NCBI RefSeq assembly: GCF_000003815.2
Contig: NC_049989.1
Span: 4,238,524 to 4,302,523, forward strand
Direction of reading: 5' to 3'
DNA: 64,000 nt
DNA from: Branchiostoma floridae
Lineage: Eukaryota; Chordata; Leptocardii; Amphioxiformes; Branchiostomatidae
How positions within the stretch are numbered: position 1 is the stretch's first letter; every line of letters starts with the position of its first letter. The notes beneath the pieces were generated by a model that made no database searches, had not been told where the DNA came from, and was given only the letters and a program-made list of their open reading frames with translations. Below are positions 35,574 to 49,899 of the stretch, in pieces. A program made the position numbers and the translations under genes.

Positions 35574-36604
35574 TAGTGGTGCATACCGGTTTGCCGAACT
35601 GGACTTGGACTTGCTATAACTTTCGGTTCAAGTCCGGTTAAAACCGGAACGTCGAAAACCGGTTTTCTGGAAAACCGGAAATCTCTTTCTTGTTGTATAC
35701 TAGTATCATCTAAAACAACGCTAGATGCCTTTGTAACTTAATTAATCGCAGCCAACGGTCCAGAAAATAACGTATTTCTGCGAAAATAAATTGTCCTACC
35801 GCCATAAGCGGGCCAAGCACATGGTCGCGCCACGGGAACCAGAGTCCTTTCAAAATCCAGCAACGCGGCAAAAATGACAGGTTCTGTTTAGCAATATTAC
35901 CTATGAAAATAACGTATGCGGATTTATTTATCTCCTGGTACGGGTTTTAAGTCCAATATTCTCTGAAAATGAAGAAAATTTCCGAGATAAACAAGCTAAA
36001 ACAAATCTCCGCGACTGTTGACATTTTCCGCTTGCCAGGATACTTCACTGAAAGCATGGGCGAGCAGCTTGTTAAAAAGAAACACGTTTTAATTTAAAAA
36101 AAATTTAAGTTTATAAAGTTATTTTATACTTCTTTCGTTTATCTCTGTAAGGAATAAATTCACATTTAATTTGGAAGGTTGAATGTAGAGTATAAAAACA
36201 CAACACGCATCATTTCTACCTGCATTACAGTAGGCTATTCCATTGACCCCTATGACCTCGCAAGCGCCACTGAAATTTCGGGCCGTCACAAAAAGCAAGC
36301 GGAAAAGGTCGAATTTTGCCGTGATTTCCCGATAGTTATCATTTAAAAATCGATGTTTCTACACCTTTGAAAATGATGCAGTCATCTTTGGCAATATTTT
36401 GAAAGCATTCGGCCCGGTCGAGAAGTGGTTGCAGGTGCCAGATTTATGGGTCGCCTAGAGCAAGTCGCTTTATGCTTGTGTCTATAACGTTATGGGAAAA
36501 TTAACGACCATCAAAAACCGGACTTATAAGTCCGGACCTGAACCGGAATCTTTGGACTCGAGTCCGGACCTGAACCGGAATGTGAGCTTCGGTACGCACC
36601 ACTA
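35574..36604. mobile_element. 1031-bp non-autonomous hAT-type element with an 8-bp target duplication
   Basis: Termini TAGTGGTGCATACCG and, inverted, TAGTGGTGCGTACCG match at 14 of 15 bases. The flanks are an exact 8-bp repeat, tctatatc (35566-35573 and 36605-36612). Subterminal regions carry repeated gtccgg and gaaccgg motifs in both orientations, typical transposase-binding arrays. Eight-base duplication and short termini are the hAT pattern. No transposase frame was found inside. Confidence 0.9.
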
Positions 36605-36898
36605 TCTATATCCATATTAGATATCTAGAAGGATTCTCACTTTTTGAAATATAATTCATCTAACATATAAATGTCTTCCAAAGCCAAATTTCAGACAAAA
36701 TGCATCTTAATACATCATGTAAAACATGGAATATTTCATTCCATATTGAACACCCTAAGGTATCAATTATAACGTAACATGCAAAGTCATCCATAACATG
36801 AGAACCTGTCAGATAACAAATGCCGCTTTATAATTAAGATCCCACCTTGTCACTGTCATTGTCACATTGTAAAGGGCTGTTGTACTGACAGATACTAC

Positions 36899-36912
36899 TG
36901 GGGGGGGGGGGG
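36899..36912. repeat. Poly-G run
   Basis: At least twelve consecutive G residues; possible length error in assembly. Confidence 0.8.
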
Positions 36913-37258
36913 TACTTACAAAAACCCTGCCATCATGAGGTTTCATATTTTTCCACCCTTTCTTCACTGAGATTAAAGCCCTAGTTTTCATCTTTAATGT
37001 TAGAGGTCTGTGGTTTATTCTAGTCTAATGGGCATACCTGGATGACACCTGCGTACCCTATAATCTCACCTGTCCAACATACATGACACACCTTAATTGG
37101 ACAATTAATCTTGATATATGGCTTTTGTGTGGGCCCCTCTGGGACCTGACAAACCACAGACGGGACACAAATCATTCCCCTGACAGGTGGGGATAAATCA
37201 GCCTCCCCTGTGGGCTGGTGGCGACAAACACAGTCCCATACAATAATATGCAAAATGT

Positions 37259-37440
37259 CAGTTACTCAAGCAACTGGATATGATTTTGTAAACGTTCAGA
37301 TAGCATCCACTGTCAATAAGACATGCCAACTAGCAGTTACTCAAGCAACTGGATAATGAATGAATGAATGAATTTATTGCTCAACAATTTCACAAGGTAC
37401 AATGTATGGCAACCAATAACAACTAATACCTATATAGACA
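37259..37440 (-). repeat. Direct repeat plus (GAAT)n and a probable retrotransposon 3' tail
   Basis: cagttactcaagcaactgga occurs at 37259 and 37335, the second copy directly before (aatg)n. On the minus strand the order is ggtaccttgtgaaattgttgagcaataaattcattcattc, given here as consecutive blocks ccttgtgaaattg, gagcaataaa and the (attc)n tail, i.e. a polyadenylation-like signal followed by a simple tail, as at the 3' end of many non-LTR elements. No coding part remains. Confidence 0.4.
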
Positions 37441-39369
37441 ATAGGAAGTGTATTGTATGCAGTGTTGAAAACAGTGGCTCAGTGGCTCCTTGCCTTTTTC
37501 CAGTTGCAGAGAGTAGAAATTTCCTTCTTAGGCACCTATAGAATATGACAACAGACATCACAATACCATTCTTTGAAGGCATTTACATATTAAAGTCTAG
37601 AAACTTTTAACTCTATTTCTCTCAAATTTTTTCATGTTCCATCACCCTTTGCAATGATTTTTTTCTCTCTCACTGATTCTCATTCTTTTTATTGTTTTCT
37701 ATGTAACTAATCCCCAATCATTTCGATATAAAAGTCATTAATTCTTGTAGACAGGCACTTGTTCTTTGTATTCAGGCATAACACCAGGTAAACAGGACAG
37801 CCTCAGGGGGCCTTATGTTAAAGTAGCTGATGTGCCGGTGCTTTACTTTACGTGCTAGCGACTGAGAGAGAGTCGCTGCTCCCTATCATCTGTATACTGC
37901 AGGTTCTTTGTCATTCCCAGTTGGAAAACTTGGTTTTTGCAGGTTTTGTTGGTAAGTACATGTAGGTGCAAAGCACGCATCTATGTTTTCACTTAAAGTT
38001 TGTTGTGTAAGATTCATTTATGTTTTGGGTGGTGTACAGAGGTTGTATAGTTGCTTAGCTTGCTTACCTTTTGTTTCTTGTAATTGAACTGTTAAGAGAA
38101 CATCCTTATATAACTTGTGAACGGTTGGTTGGACTGAGGCTAGGGCAGTAACAATCAATGGTAAATGTGTCAAACTGTGCCAGAATATTTCTCTTCAACT
38201 TTATCTGTATTGACATAATTCAGATTAGGCTATGAGCAAAGACCAAGAAAAAGGTTACTAAGCTACAGTTGTCACAGAGCTGTCCTGTACACAAAGGTTA
38301 ATCATTCTGACCTATCTCATGATATCTGTGTGAGTCAGAACAGTGCAGAACAGGATTTTGTCTTCCTTTTAAAGGAGATTAGTTAGAGTACCATGACAGG
38401 AAGGCCGGATCTTGTGATGTGGTTTGTTCACTTGCACAGGTGCTGTTGAGCAAATCTCCAACTAGCCAACAGGTGTGGCTATAAGAAGCACGAGTCTTGT
38501 ATTATCCGTAGATATTCTCAGTTGTATACAGTATGGTCATCACTGATGTATTGTTTTAAGTACCTCGGATACACACACTGTATATGGGCATGAGAAGTAT
38601 TGTTGAAAACTTTATAATGCCATGGCTCAGAGTTGTTGATATTCCTCATTCAGAGTCTTACCAGTAGATCTACTATGAATGGATTCTTAACCATCCACTG
38701 AGTGATTCGGTTGTGCCTGTTCATTTTCAAATGAGTATATTTACATATCCCATGGTAAAGATGTTAGGGTATCGGTCTTTGTGTTGCCATTTATGATTCA
38801 GTATGTCCCACATTATTCAGCATGTTGTCTTTTGATGAAGTCCCCTGGCGGGGGAAGTGCTTGTGATTTTTATGTGAATAGCTGACAGCGGAGTACCCAA
38901 TTAGCAGATTTTGAGAATTCTGGGTCACCACTTCAGAGGTGCACTGTCTTTTATCTCCGTAGTTATCATACTCCAGTCAACAATGACTGAAAGAGTGAAA
39001 ACATGAGGGAGATTATGAGCACCCACGAGTATTTCTTATTGAAATTCATGTACATGAAAATGTTACTTATGTCTTCAAGATTTGGCCAACTGTATCCAAC
39101 TGTTAGCATATAGCAATCATATTGATACTTTGTGTTGTTCTGTTTAGCTAATGCTGCTAAGAATGTTTGTGTGGATTTTCTTTCTTTTTCTTTTCTTTTT
39201 TCTTGAGTTACACATGAATTTTCAACAGGTCTTCTATCTGGTTTTCTTTGTCATTTCAGTGTTGCAGTAGACTTTTGAACTGAAGATAATCTGAAAACAA
39301 TCACCTGATAAAAGAATCCTACATTACTTGTTATGATAAGATTTGTAGTGGATCATACAGGTAACAATA

Positions 39370-39583
39370 AATCACCTTTATCCGTAGGATAACCTATATC
39401 CGTTGTACGTAAAAGTAGGATATTTAGGGATCGTTAAGTCATGGAAGGTACTTAGTACTTTCTCATTGCAATATTTTGAAAATGTTGACATTTGAGACCC
39501 ACGTCGTTGACCTGAAATCTCTATTAAATACCCAGTTTCTATAACAACGAATCTAGGTTACCCCACAGATTAAGGTGAACTAC
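39370..39583. mobile_element. MITE family 'ctagttcacctttatccg', copy 3
   Basis: The left end aatcacctttatccgtagg and the right end ccccacagattaaggtgaac match the family, as does the inner pair aacctatatccgttg / caacgaatctaggtt. The outermost 'ctagtt' is lost on the left, so this copy is the most degraded of the three. Confidence 0.72.
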
Positions 39584-40139
39584 ATTACATTTTGTATTCC
39601 CTGAACCTTCCAGCACTACAGGATTCCCAGTGGTAAATACCACCTGAATACACCCATTAGTGAAGTTGTTAGGCACCTATTGTTTCCACACTCCCCTATT
39701 GTACCAGTAACAACACCTGAACAGGGGAGGTTGAATGGGACTTACGTACTAATTCCTATCACATCTCCCTCTGTGCTATACGCTGCGTTAGTAGCCAGCT
39801 TTAATCCAGCAAGTAGATTCCAGCCTTTTTCAATAGTCAGTGATGCTCGTTTATTTTGCAAAGTTCTGTAGGTTGGACCATGGAAAGTAATGCCTTCAGA
39901 TTTTCATCTCTTGAAAGAAGACTTCTTTTGTGAATGAAGTTTTGTTCAATAGAACCTCCTTGGTTGTATACTTTTTTTTTATAGTTTCAATCCATGTTTG
40001 ACAGTTCTGTCAAAGACTGTTGTTCTCCAAGTGTCTGTCAGTCGATGGGTGTATGAACTAGATTTCAATTTGTTTATCTAGTGTTCAGTCTGACTGAAAG
40101 CTAGAATTTATTTTCTAAACTTAAGCAAAGGTTTCCCAG

Positions 40140-40650
40140 TTGGCTCAGAACGGACGTCAGGATAAACAGATCACAAGAACATGTATTTCCTGAGCCAGTT
40201 CCGGTTATGGCAGCATTTCACAGTGTCATCGTTAGGAAAGGCAGTGAGCTGGTTGTACAAAGCACCTCGCAGCTGGCGCATTATCCACCCAGGATGCTGT
40301 TTACGCCTGATCCTGCTGGGCTTTCTCTGCGTTTCATCTGTGACGAATCCCGAAAGACCTCATTTCTCGCCGAGGATTACCGGATTTTGTTGAATTTCCC
40401 CGGAGTCATGACGGGATGAGCACCCGCTGTATCGTGGGGACGGCAGGCGCTGAAGGGCTCACGGCGAGGGATGACAGGCTTACAGCGGACAATGGGCGCT
40501 TTTAGTGGTGACGTTCGTGTTGTGTGCCATGTCATCAGACTTATCTGAGGGGATTATGATCAGCGTACTTAATGGCAGCTTTTGTGAGCCCCATAATCCC
40601 ACCAACGTTTACATTATTTCAGTCTTTTGTCCGCGGCGGGAGCCGCTCTT
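40140..40650. promoter_or_regulatory. G+C-rich low-repeat island, candidate enhancer
   Basis: About 500 bp stand out for CpG content, absence of repeats and clustered gGATTA/taatcc-type sites (gaggattaccgg, ggggattatgatc, ccataatccc). Two overlapping 70-codon frames at 40181-40419 lack credible splice context. The block could be a conserved element of the long intron. Confidence 0.3.
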
Positions 40651-43600
40651 TGCTGAGAGAAAAAGCTGAGGGCAAAATGGAGTGCCATAGCATGGCCTGC
40701 AGATTGTATCACTGTTGGTGGCAGAAGGCTTAGGCTGTATACAGTATGTGATATTATTGAAATAAATGATCTTCAAGGTAGCACATACATGGAATCAGTC
40801 AAAGGTGAAACAGATTCCTGAAGTAGATTGTAACAAAGTTTCCACTTTTGCAGGCTTGAAAATGTACCTGAAGTTTTTATTTAGATTACAAAGTAGCAGT
40901 TTGTAAGCAGTCGTAAGTTGCCAGTCTTGAAACAAACTTGAAAAGACATTTTTAACTTTATAAAAACTTGAAATGAAGCTTATTGCTTCATCTTGGCCTG
41001 GTATTGAGATGTCTGCTTCTGAGTAAGATTGGTTGCTGCTTAGTCCTACCTGTCCTAAGGGACAACCTTGAATTGTACATGTACTTAGGTTGGGAGTCTA
41101 GAATACTATCTGGTAAACTTATCTTTGGCCAAGTTTGTTAATTGGGAAACTCTGTTATCAACTGTTCACAACTGAGTCACAAGAATGCTTTCTTCCTGAT
41201 GTGAAATATAAGTTAAAATTACAAGTTATGTTCAGTAGAACAGTTACTATTAATTCTTCAAGATTTGAGATTCAGAAGATAGGTTTTTTTAGGCTAATAT
41301 TCTAGTAATCACTCATGCATTAGATTTTTATGAAAGCACAAGAAATGAAAGGACTGTGTATCTACTGCTTGTTGAGTGTATAGATTGGCTCTTATCATGT
41401 CGGTTTAGGTCCCTGAGGCAGGGATTGTACAGTAATTACAGGTAGTGACTGCTGAATCCTCCTGTAACTGCAGAAGAATGGGAGGTCAGGTGGGGGCAGA
41501 CCTGGCAACCTTTCTGATAAGATCCTGAATGGACATGCAGTCTTGCATGCAATTGGTGCTCCGGGCTACAGCTTTACTGTTTGCTACAGTTTTGATATGA
41601 TGTATCATGTAAGGTCTTGATTCAGACAGGCCATTCGACTGTGATCTCTCATCAGGAGACTCTTTAATGCAAGTAGGTCAGTTTTCACATTTCTTCGTTA
41701 ACATTTTGTAACAGAGGCACCTTTGTTTTTGTTTCTAAACTATAGATTGTGATAGTGAGGGAATGTGGTATGGTTTTCATATGGAGGTTCAACTTTGCAA
41801 TGTTTTGTCAGCTTTAACAAAGCAATTGATTGGAAAGAAGTATACATATGGTTGGTATGTCACCTGTGGAATACTAGTATGTATGAAGTAAATAGTTCTG
41901 AACAATCATTGAACTCAATCAAAAGAGTCTCTAGCATTATAAAAACAAGAGTCAGTTCTGGCTGAAGCTGTGTTGATATTTTGTGTTCAGTTTGATACTG
42001 TTGCAGACATGTATATTATGTTTGATTTGTAAAGTAGCTTTAGGGCTAATTCCCAGGATATCTTCAGTAGATTGCAAGATGCTTGTTAACCAACATAATA
42101 TAATGTCTTTATTCCCTTGCCTAGTAATGTTGTTGTGGACATGTACAGTGCAGTATAGTTCATGTAAATAAGTGACAAGTTTGTTAACTCATCTGTTATC
42201 AATGTGTACGTTTGATAAGAGATTGCAAAATGTTTGTTGTAAATAGTTGTGCCATACCATAATCATGAGGGTGGGGGGTGGTGTTGAAAGTAGTCAAGAC
42301 TTTTATACAGGTATCAATGTGCTCGGTTGACATGTTGGAGATGTCCTTTTGCAGCTTTCGCAACCTGAAACATACATAGCTCAAGATAACAAACAGCTTA
42401 TTCTTCCCCAGTTATCAATTATTCAGACATTGTGCCTTTTATTCTAGCAGGTGTTTCCAAAGATCTTGATCCCCCTTAATACCCTCTAATCTAGGTGATC
42501 CACCCGTTATCACAGAAGGGATTAGTAAAGATGGCTCCAACCACCAGGGATAGGCACTCTCTTTATTTACTGATAAGCCCGGGCTTAGTTGTCATCAAAA
42601 AGTGGGGATACATTATCAGCCGTCTGTGAGCATGCAGCCTAGTAGGGCTGACTTCCTGACACGAACATAGCTAAAAATGGAAACAACAAGGAAAAAACTA
42701 CCAGATGTTTTGTTGTAGAGTTAGGAATAGTTTAGTTTTGCATATGTCTTGTGTTGTGTTGTTCCATCGCTTTGGCATCCCAAGGCATATGACTGTAATT
42801 TTCTTACGGATCGTCGAGCATTATGTGATGATTCTTTTTGTGAAATTGCGTGTGACTGTTTAAATCCTTGCATGGTCGGCATAATCATGTGTAATCCGTC
42901 TTTAAGGCCACTGTTGTCCTCAGTTGATGGAAGAATATAGTATCTTTTTATGGATCCTACATTTTGATAGATAAAGAATAGTGCTAGTAAAATCACCATC
43001 TGCTGTCCCATCATCACTCGTTGATATGAAACACCTTAATCCCTTTCTTCTTCCTTTGTCTCTTTTTTTCTTTCTCCATCCTTCCTTCATTCCTTTTCTT
43101 CTGTCCCACTCCCAGACAGAAGTATACAGTGGCAGCTCTAGGTTCTTTAGCTGATTGCCTGTGGCACAGGATTATAGCCCTATGAATAACTTATACCTAA
43201 CACAAAGCACTGTCATAAATACTTAATGGAATAGGGACTGGAGCAATTTTCTAATTTATCGTCCTTCCATGGGGAAACATTATGGTAACAGTCTGGCAGC
43301 AGAAATTTACAATGTGGTGCTATAACTTCTCTGTATCAACATCATCCAGTTTATGACGGGATGTGCTGTTTTTTTTCCAGTGGATTATTAACGACACGAT
43401 TGGGGCAATCTGTTCGGGTGTGAGTCGTGTTCTGTGTGTGAGTTTGTGGTGTGGATGGGCGGTGTATTTATACTGCACTCCTGATCCACCATATGGTTGT
43501 TTATTGTGACACATTTTGGCACGAACATGGTCGAAAGTAACCAAGTAGTCAAGTGTGGGCAACAATATCAACGGGTTATTGCCCAGTACCCAATCACTCA

Positions 43601-46600
43601 ACTGACGTAATATACATGTTTAGCCACCATGCTAATAAATTTCCAAGTAATTTGAAGTAACCAGATGTCTAACGGCCGGGGTCAGAGAGGTGTTCCGTGT
43701 ATGTATAACAAAAACATGTCATATCTTTGTGAATCGCCCCAACTGCACGAACTATTTACCCCAGTATGATAAGTCTGTTTGAAGTTATAATCCTTCTCTT
43801 TGTCGGGATGTTTGGAGTGCTTGAGTACATGATGCAGTGATTAAAATTATCGCCACATATTTTTGTATCCGTGCTATCATATTAGTATCGTATCGGGAAA
43901 AATGCATCTTCGATACATATCGCCTTTTTTGTCTGTAGCTCCTTCTAACTACAGATCTGTTACCGTGCCCGCACAACAAGGTCTTATCTTGCTGCTTGCC
44001 CCTGAAATCTAGATACATGTAGACATTGTTAGTTGTTGATGTTGTATAAAGCTGTCTCAGGGAGATGTGATACTGTCACAAGAAGCCGTATCTGAAACCA
44101 TCTACATTAGCTGGAGTGTTTTTGGTCGTGCTCAACAACGGAGAAGTGCCTGTGCAAATGCCGGCGCTGTCAGGTCGTTGCCTAAATGTTAGTGCAGAAC
44201 ACAATGGAGGCTATATCTCAACACTTATACAATCGTATTAAATCTCCTAATATCATGGCCGTTGCCAGGAGCGACCGGAGGGCCTGTAGATAAAACAGGC
44301 TCCCAGGTTGAGTTGGTGTTTGTCTGGTTTGCTGAGTGGACAGGTACGTGAGGACGGACCAAACCGTCAAACACGTAACCCTGGAGACGACCGAGAAAAG
44401 AAGGTGAAAGGGTGGCTGAAGGAAAGAAAAGTCGACTTCACACATCTTGTACGAAGAGTAATCGTATCTGGTTGTGTTGTCTGTTGATCACAGGCTTCAC
44501 AGCCATTTTGTACACTTGCTTGCCTACGGATTATGAAGTTTTCATAGTTTTGACATCCTCTTTGAAAGAAGTAAGGTTAAGTTTGCTTGATTGTGGCCAA
44601 TTCAAAGACTTGTCCAGATGGTGTCATATTTTAAAGGGTCTAATCCACATACAGGTGTAAAATATGACAGGTCCACCTTCACAGAAGCACAGTGGGCTAA
44701 CAAGAATTTCAACAATTGTTCAGGTCCCTATTCACCTATCATTGCCATATCTAAACTACCTGTGGTTACCAAGGAGACCAGGTGTCGTGTGTACCTTGTC
44801 GGTCCTTATTGTGTTGACTGTGTGCTCTAGAATTGACAAGTCAGAGGCCCTATCCCCTCAGCTATCAGGGAGACATTATAAATCAATTACTGTTATACAC
44901 ACAGGTAGTGGTGGCCTGATAAGGAAAGATCTTCTCGATAAGTACCAGGACCTGACCTGGGACATATTGATTGGCACAAAGGGAGGGTTACAGTTGGGAG
45001 AATTTACGGCAATTGTAGCATGTTACTGTCTGCATTGTACCACATGTGCAGTAGCTGGACGAAAAGCAGGTAGGGCAACTTGTTATTGCTCTTCTCGTTT
45101 ACATTATGAGGTCTACTATCAAGCATAATTCACTTCATTTAAGAAAGGGGAATTTTGCAGAAAGCAAAATAGTATTAGTCTCAAGATAATAACCACGGTA
45201 GATACTGATATTTGCATCAGTATTAGTGAGTAGAAATGTCATTTATCTGAAGGTAGAAGCATTTGTACTTATATGTACTAGTAACTTATATTCATTCCGG
45301 ACATAACATGCCGACAGTTTTGAAACGTTCCTTTCTTCCCAGACTCACTCAGAGCCCTTCCATTTCTTCAAAGCTCCTGTGTCCTTAGATATCGTACCAA
45401 TTTGATGCACCGGTATTTGATTATTGAAGAATGGGACGGCTATTTGCTCAATTCATGCAATCAACTTCTGATAATCTGATAGCTCGGAGCAGTGCAGTCG
45501 TCACCTTTGATCAAAGCGGCACGATTGTTATTGATCTGGGAGACAAATTTAATCCATTTGGTCAATAGTCTGTGTGGTTGGCTGTAGTGTAGACGTGGTG
45601 GACAATGTGCAAGCCCAGGCACCAGGGATACAGCATGCACCTGTCACTGTGAACAGGGGTGGGGAAGAGGGAATAGACAGGTAGTGTCAACTCTTACTAT
45701 TCCACCAGATGCCATGATATGTTTTCTCAGATGCCACAAGAGAAAAAATTCATAGATTTAAAGTGATTTTAAGAGATTAGCCAATGCAGTATCAGTAATC
45801 CTGAGATAAATAGTAAAATAGATTTCAGATGTTTAGGTGTTCAAGACAATCTTGAGAAGGCCTCTTTACCAATGTTTTTCTGATGCCGTGGCGGTGGTAT
45901 TATGGCACCCGATGGAGTTTTGAGTGTAGATACTACATGTGTATGTATAGAAGTGGTGATGTCAGTAAAGAGCGCTCCTCTTGTGCTGTGCACTACTGAG
46001 TAAAATGTCATTAACAGCATATGGGTATCAGATCAAAGAACTGTCTTTTGCTACTTTTTAGGCAGGATTGTTGCTGGATCTTGCTATTTCAATGTACTCA
46101 CTAGGTGTTTTATGGTGTCTGCCATTTGTGGTTGAAATGGCCATCATTATGCTTAGGTCTTATGAGTGGTATTATCTTTTGAAAGCTACTTTCCTTAGGA
46201 ACAAGCCATGGTTATCAGGTATAATGGATGTGAATTGTTGTGCCAGCAGTGTTCAATTATCCCAGCAGCCAAGTCGCCACCCTAAGGACAGAGATCATCT
46301 CCACACGTCACTTCCAATGACAAGTTCACACCGTCCAACATCTGTTTTGAATGCCTCCTACACGGAAATGGTGAACTGTAACCCTTTCATGCTGGTCGTC
46401 TGACATGGCTTTTGCCTTATCGTAGTGAACTTTGAACTGTCATACTGTGAAAGACATCAGGAGGTAATTGTCATAACAGACAGTTAAAATGTTACTAGAA
46501 GTTTCTGGAACAGTTCTCTAAAAGGGAACAGATGTTCACCTTGAACTTTTTGCATTTATGTAGAAAGATAAATGATTATTGGGATTCATTATGGTACATG

Positions 46601-49600
46601 GTCCAGTGACCCAGTTTTCAGAATGTGTCCTTTGACCTAGGAAGGGTACCCTTTGACCCTGAAACCTGGTTGCCATGGTATTGCCCAGCCTGAGCTCTTT
46701 ATCAGCCTGCACATCTTGTTCGTCTTTGAGTTTTGGACTCTGCACATTTTGTTGGAAGCCAAAAACTTGTTCGTCCACATTCATTATATTATAAAACAGA
46801 CTTGTCCTTTGCTATTTTTGTCCTGTCCCAATTTTAAACAAAAACACTTGTAGAAACTATGTGTTAGTTCAGTTAGTTAGATTGATGTCCTCCTGTTGTG
46901 AAATCTGTGTTCATGCCCAGGCCATCTCTATAGTCTATCCCGTGCACCAAGTGACCTTTCTTTACCTTTAGGAATTTGGTCCTTTTGTATCTCCACGCAG
47001 ATTCCAGTGAATACATGCTTTGGTTTTCTGGCTTACTGATTCCACATTTAGAGTAGCCTGCCTTACTACCCAGTGAAGGTGCACTAAATGGCTCAATTGT
47101 CCTGCTTATCTGTTGTCTGAGTGTGGGGTCTGAGTTGGTAAGATATAGTTCTGATGTGTAACTGTGATATAACTCTTCTGATAAGTTATAATCTGGGGCC
47201 TTATTGTGTTTTATAAATCATCTCTGCTGCCTTCAGGGTGGTCTGATGTTTTGGTTTGAAAATACAGGTTTTGTTTATGGAAACATTCCCAGTCTTTGTT
47301 TTTCAGCTTTTAATGATTTGTTTCAACCTACAGAACTGAGGCAAGCCATGCTCTTTTTATTGATGTATCCCCAGGCACTTCAGAAACAATGAAAACCTTA
47401 AAGCCACTCTGGATCAAAGGATTAGCAGACAAACAAGTCATTTTGTAGAGGGAATAAATTATTCACATTTGATTTTGGTAACTTGTTTTTGTGGCCGCAA
47501 TGTACATGCATATGTTGCAGATACCTGGAGGTTTGTGTATTTGTAGGGCTGTGTTGATTGTTGTTAACGACTTGTCACAATGAATAACCATAATGTCTTC
47601 AATATTGAGAGACAGTAACTTTTTTTGCATATGTATATGTCCATGCATTACTTATATAACATATAAGATATAACATGTTGTGTTTGTCCAGTCGGATTTC
47701 ACATTGAGGTATAGTCTTTGATTGGCAGGAATCATCTGCAGTTCCTGATTCTACCAGTAGGAGGCCTCATGACTCAATATTGTTCACGATGGTCTTTCTT
47801 TGAGTCTTAAAAACAACATCCTTCTATTATATGTAACTTGTTAGGTAAGTATGATGCTTAGAAATAGATGTATTGTTAGGCAACCTTCTGGATGTTTGAT
47901 TGCCTAATTGTCTTTTTTGCCTAATTTTAAGTTACAATGTTGAATATTGATACATTTAAACAGTGTATGTTGAATAAATGTTAACTAATTGAATAATGTA
48001 CGGTTTTATGTGGGAGTCATAAATGTAGGTTTTACAACAAGTGATTATCCATGTCCAAGGGGGAAATTGTTGGCTACGATGCGCTTTGACCCCCGATGAA
48101 GACCCACCACCCATTGCATACCCGGCACGTCTGTAGCTGTAGAGGATCAACCGGCCTCTCCCAAGGATTACCTTTGTGGTCCTGTTTGGGTTACAAGGCG
48201 ACTTAGGCCCACCCGCATAATCTGCTGTTGAGCTACACCAGGATCAAGAAGCTGGCAGGGGATTATGAGACTTAGTTTTGGGGATTACTGACGTTGGGCA
48301 TGCTGTATAACAAAGAAACTATTCACTTTTATTCTCGATTCTTGGGATATAGAAATGTCGTAACGAATTACGAGAGTCAGAGCGTGGGTGGGTTGGTAAA
48401 TTCCAGGCCAATCGGTTCGAAATGTATCATTTACTCTATCTCTTATGTAGAGATAAAAATAGATTGTAACACATGGTTCTTCCTGTGCTGCCGATTTGCT
48501 TGAAGGCCAGTATGTGGTCTAGGGGCAAGTTTACAAGGAAGGTCTTGGGCTGGTTGTAACAAGGTTTGAAGGACTTTGAACAGTGCAGGTAACTCTGGGA
48601 ACAAATGTGCTCCTTAACTCATTACTTAGGCATATCTGTATAGTGATAGGCTTCAACTGTGGCATTTTAGTGATGTCATTTATTTGCTGATCATGAAATG
48701 TTTTCAGATTGTTACCATGTTCTTGTTTTCTATATAAATTCCATCAAAATGCCAATATTAGTAAATCTAAGTGCAGACTATGTATGGAAGCAACGGTGTT
48801 CCTAGAAAGAAGTAGTTTTATCTGGGATATCATACCTGCCTTAAGATGTCTAGCCTCTAGAGCAAAAGTTTTGATGCACCATGTACTTTGTTGTATATAT
48901 AGCTTTGTAATATTATAACAGGCTCTTTGCTATATTTGCACAAGCACTGCAAGGTGAAAGAGTGTGTGTGTGTGACATTTCTTTGTCTTAAGTTAACATA
49001 CATGCTACCAAACCCTTCTCAGCTTTGTAGGTGAAGAAACCAAAATCTTATCAATCCGAAAGAAGCTAGTGTTGAATTTGAAAAAAAAGTTTTAGTTCTC
49101 ATGAAAAAAGAGTAAAGAAAGAAAGAGAAAAAGAAATACAGAAGGCATGATAGTTGGGTTTTGAAAGAAGGTCCGAAACAGTCAATGGATTTCCTCTGGC
49201 CAAGCTTGATCTATGTGTGTAGAGGCTTATCTTTCAGAGAAGAAAGTGTTTAGTGACTGCAGTGCAAACAGTGCGTACAGTCTATGCACACAGCCGGCGG
49301 TCGCTGCCCCGTTTCGTGTCAGTCATGTTAAACAGTGCCCCCAGAAAAAGGGGGGTAGAGATCCCTGCATAACTTCTCCTGCAACGACGCGCTGGCAACA
49401 GGGTATGTTGGCACTTGATTGTTGGACATCACGTATAACAAACAGTTTGTTAGCCGTGGTCTTGATGTCGTTAATTGTAGTGAAGGTGTTGAAGTTTGAG
49501 CATGTCTCTGGTCTCCTTTGGCCGCTGAAGTATGATGGATGTCGTCTGTCAACAGCTAGTCAGAGCCGTCCGCTTGTGTAGTACCTCTACAAGAGGACTC

Positions 49601-49899
49601 TGTTTGGGCGGCAATGACTGTACACATTGTTGCTGGCTTTCTTCCTCCTGGCGTATGCATGGGTCTGTTCCATACCAATGCAAAATTTATTCTGGCGGCA
49701 CTAGTTTATGACTGTGTGGGGCGAGCATGGGCAGGCTTTCACCACGAGATCCCGCACCCAACGGCAATTTGTTACCGCTTCCTGTCACATGCACGTCCGC
49801 ACTTCACCCTCTCCCCTGGAGACTAATCTCAATGTTTGGTCGATATTTTCCCCGCTTGTTTGGCTGTTATTGTCAGTTTGCCCTTGCTTGCCTCTCCTG

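Noticed and set aside
44664-45128. 154-codon frame, the longest in the window
   Set aside because: It overlaps another frame of similar quality, has no family resemblance, and has no splice borders in usable phase; expected by chance in 64 kb read in six frames.
46068-46403. 111-codon hydrophobic frame
   Set aside because: It begins with TTG; no ATG-led version of useful length, no splice signals and no recognisable domain.
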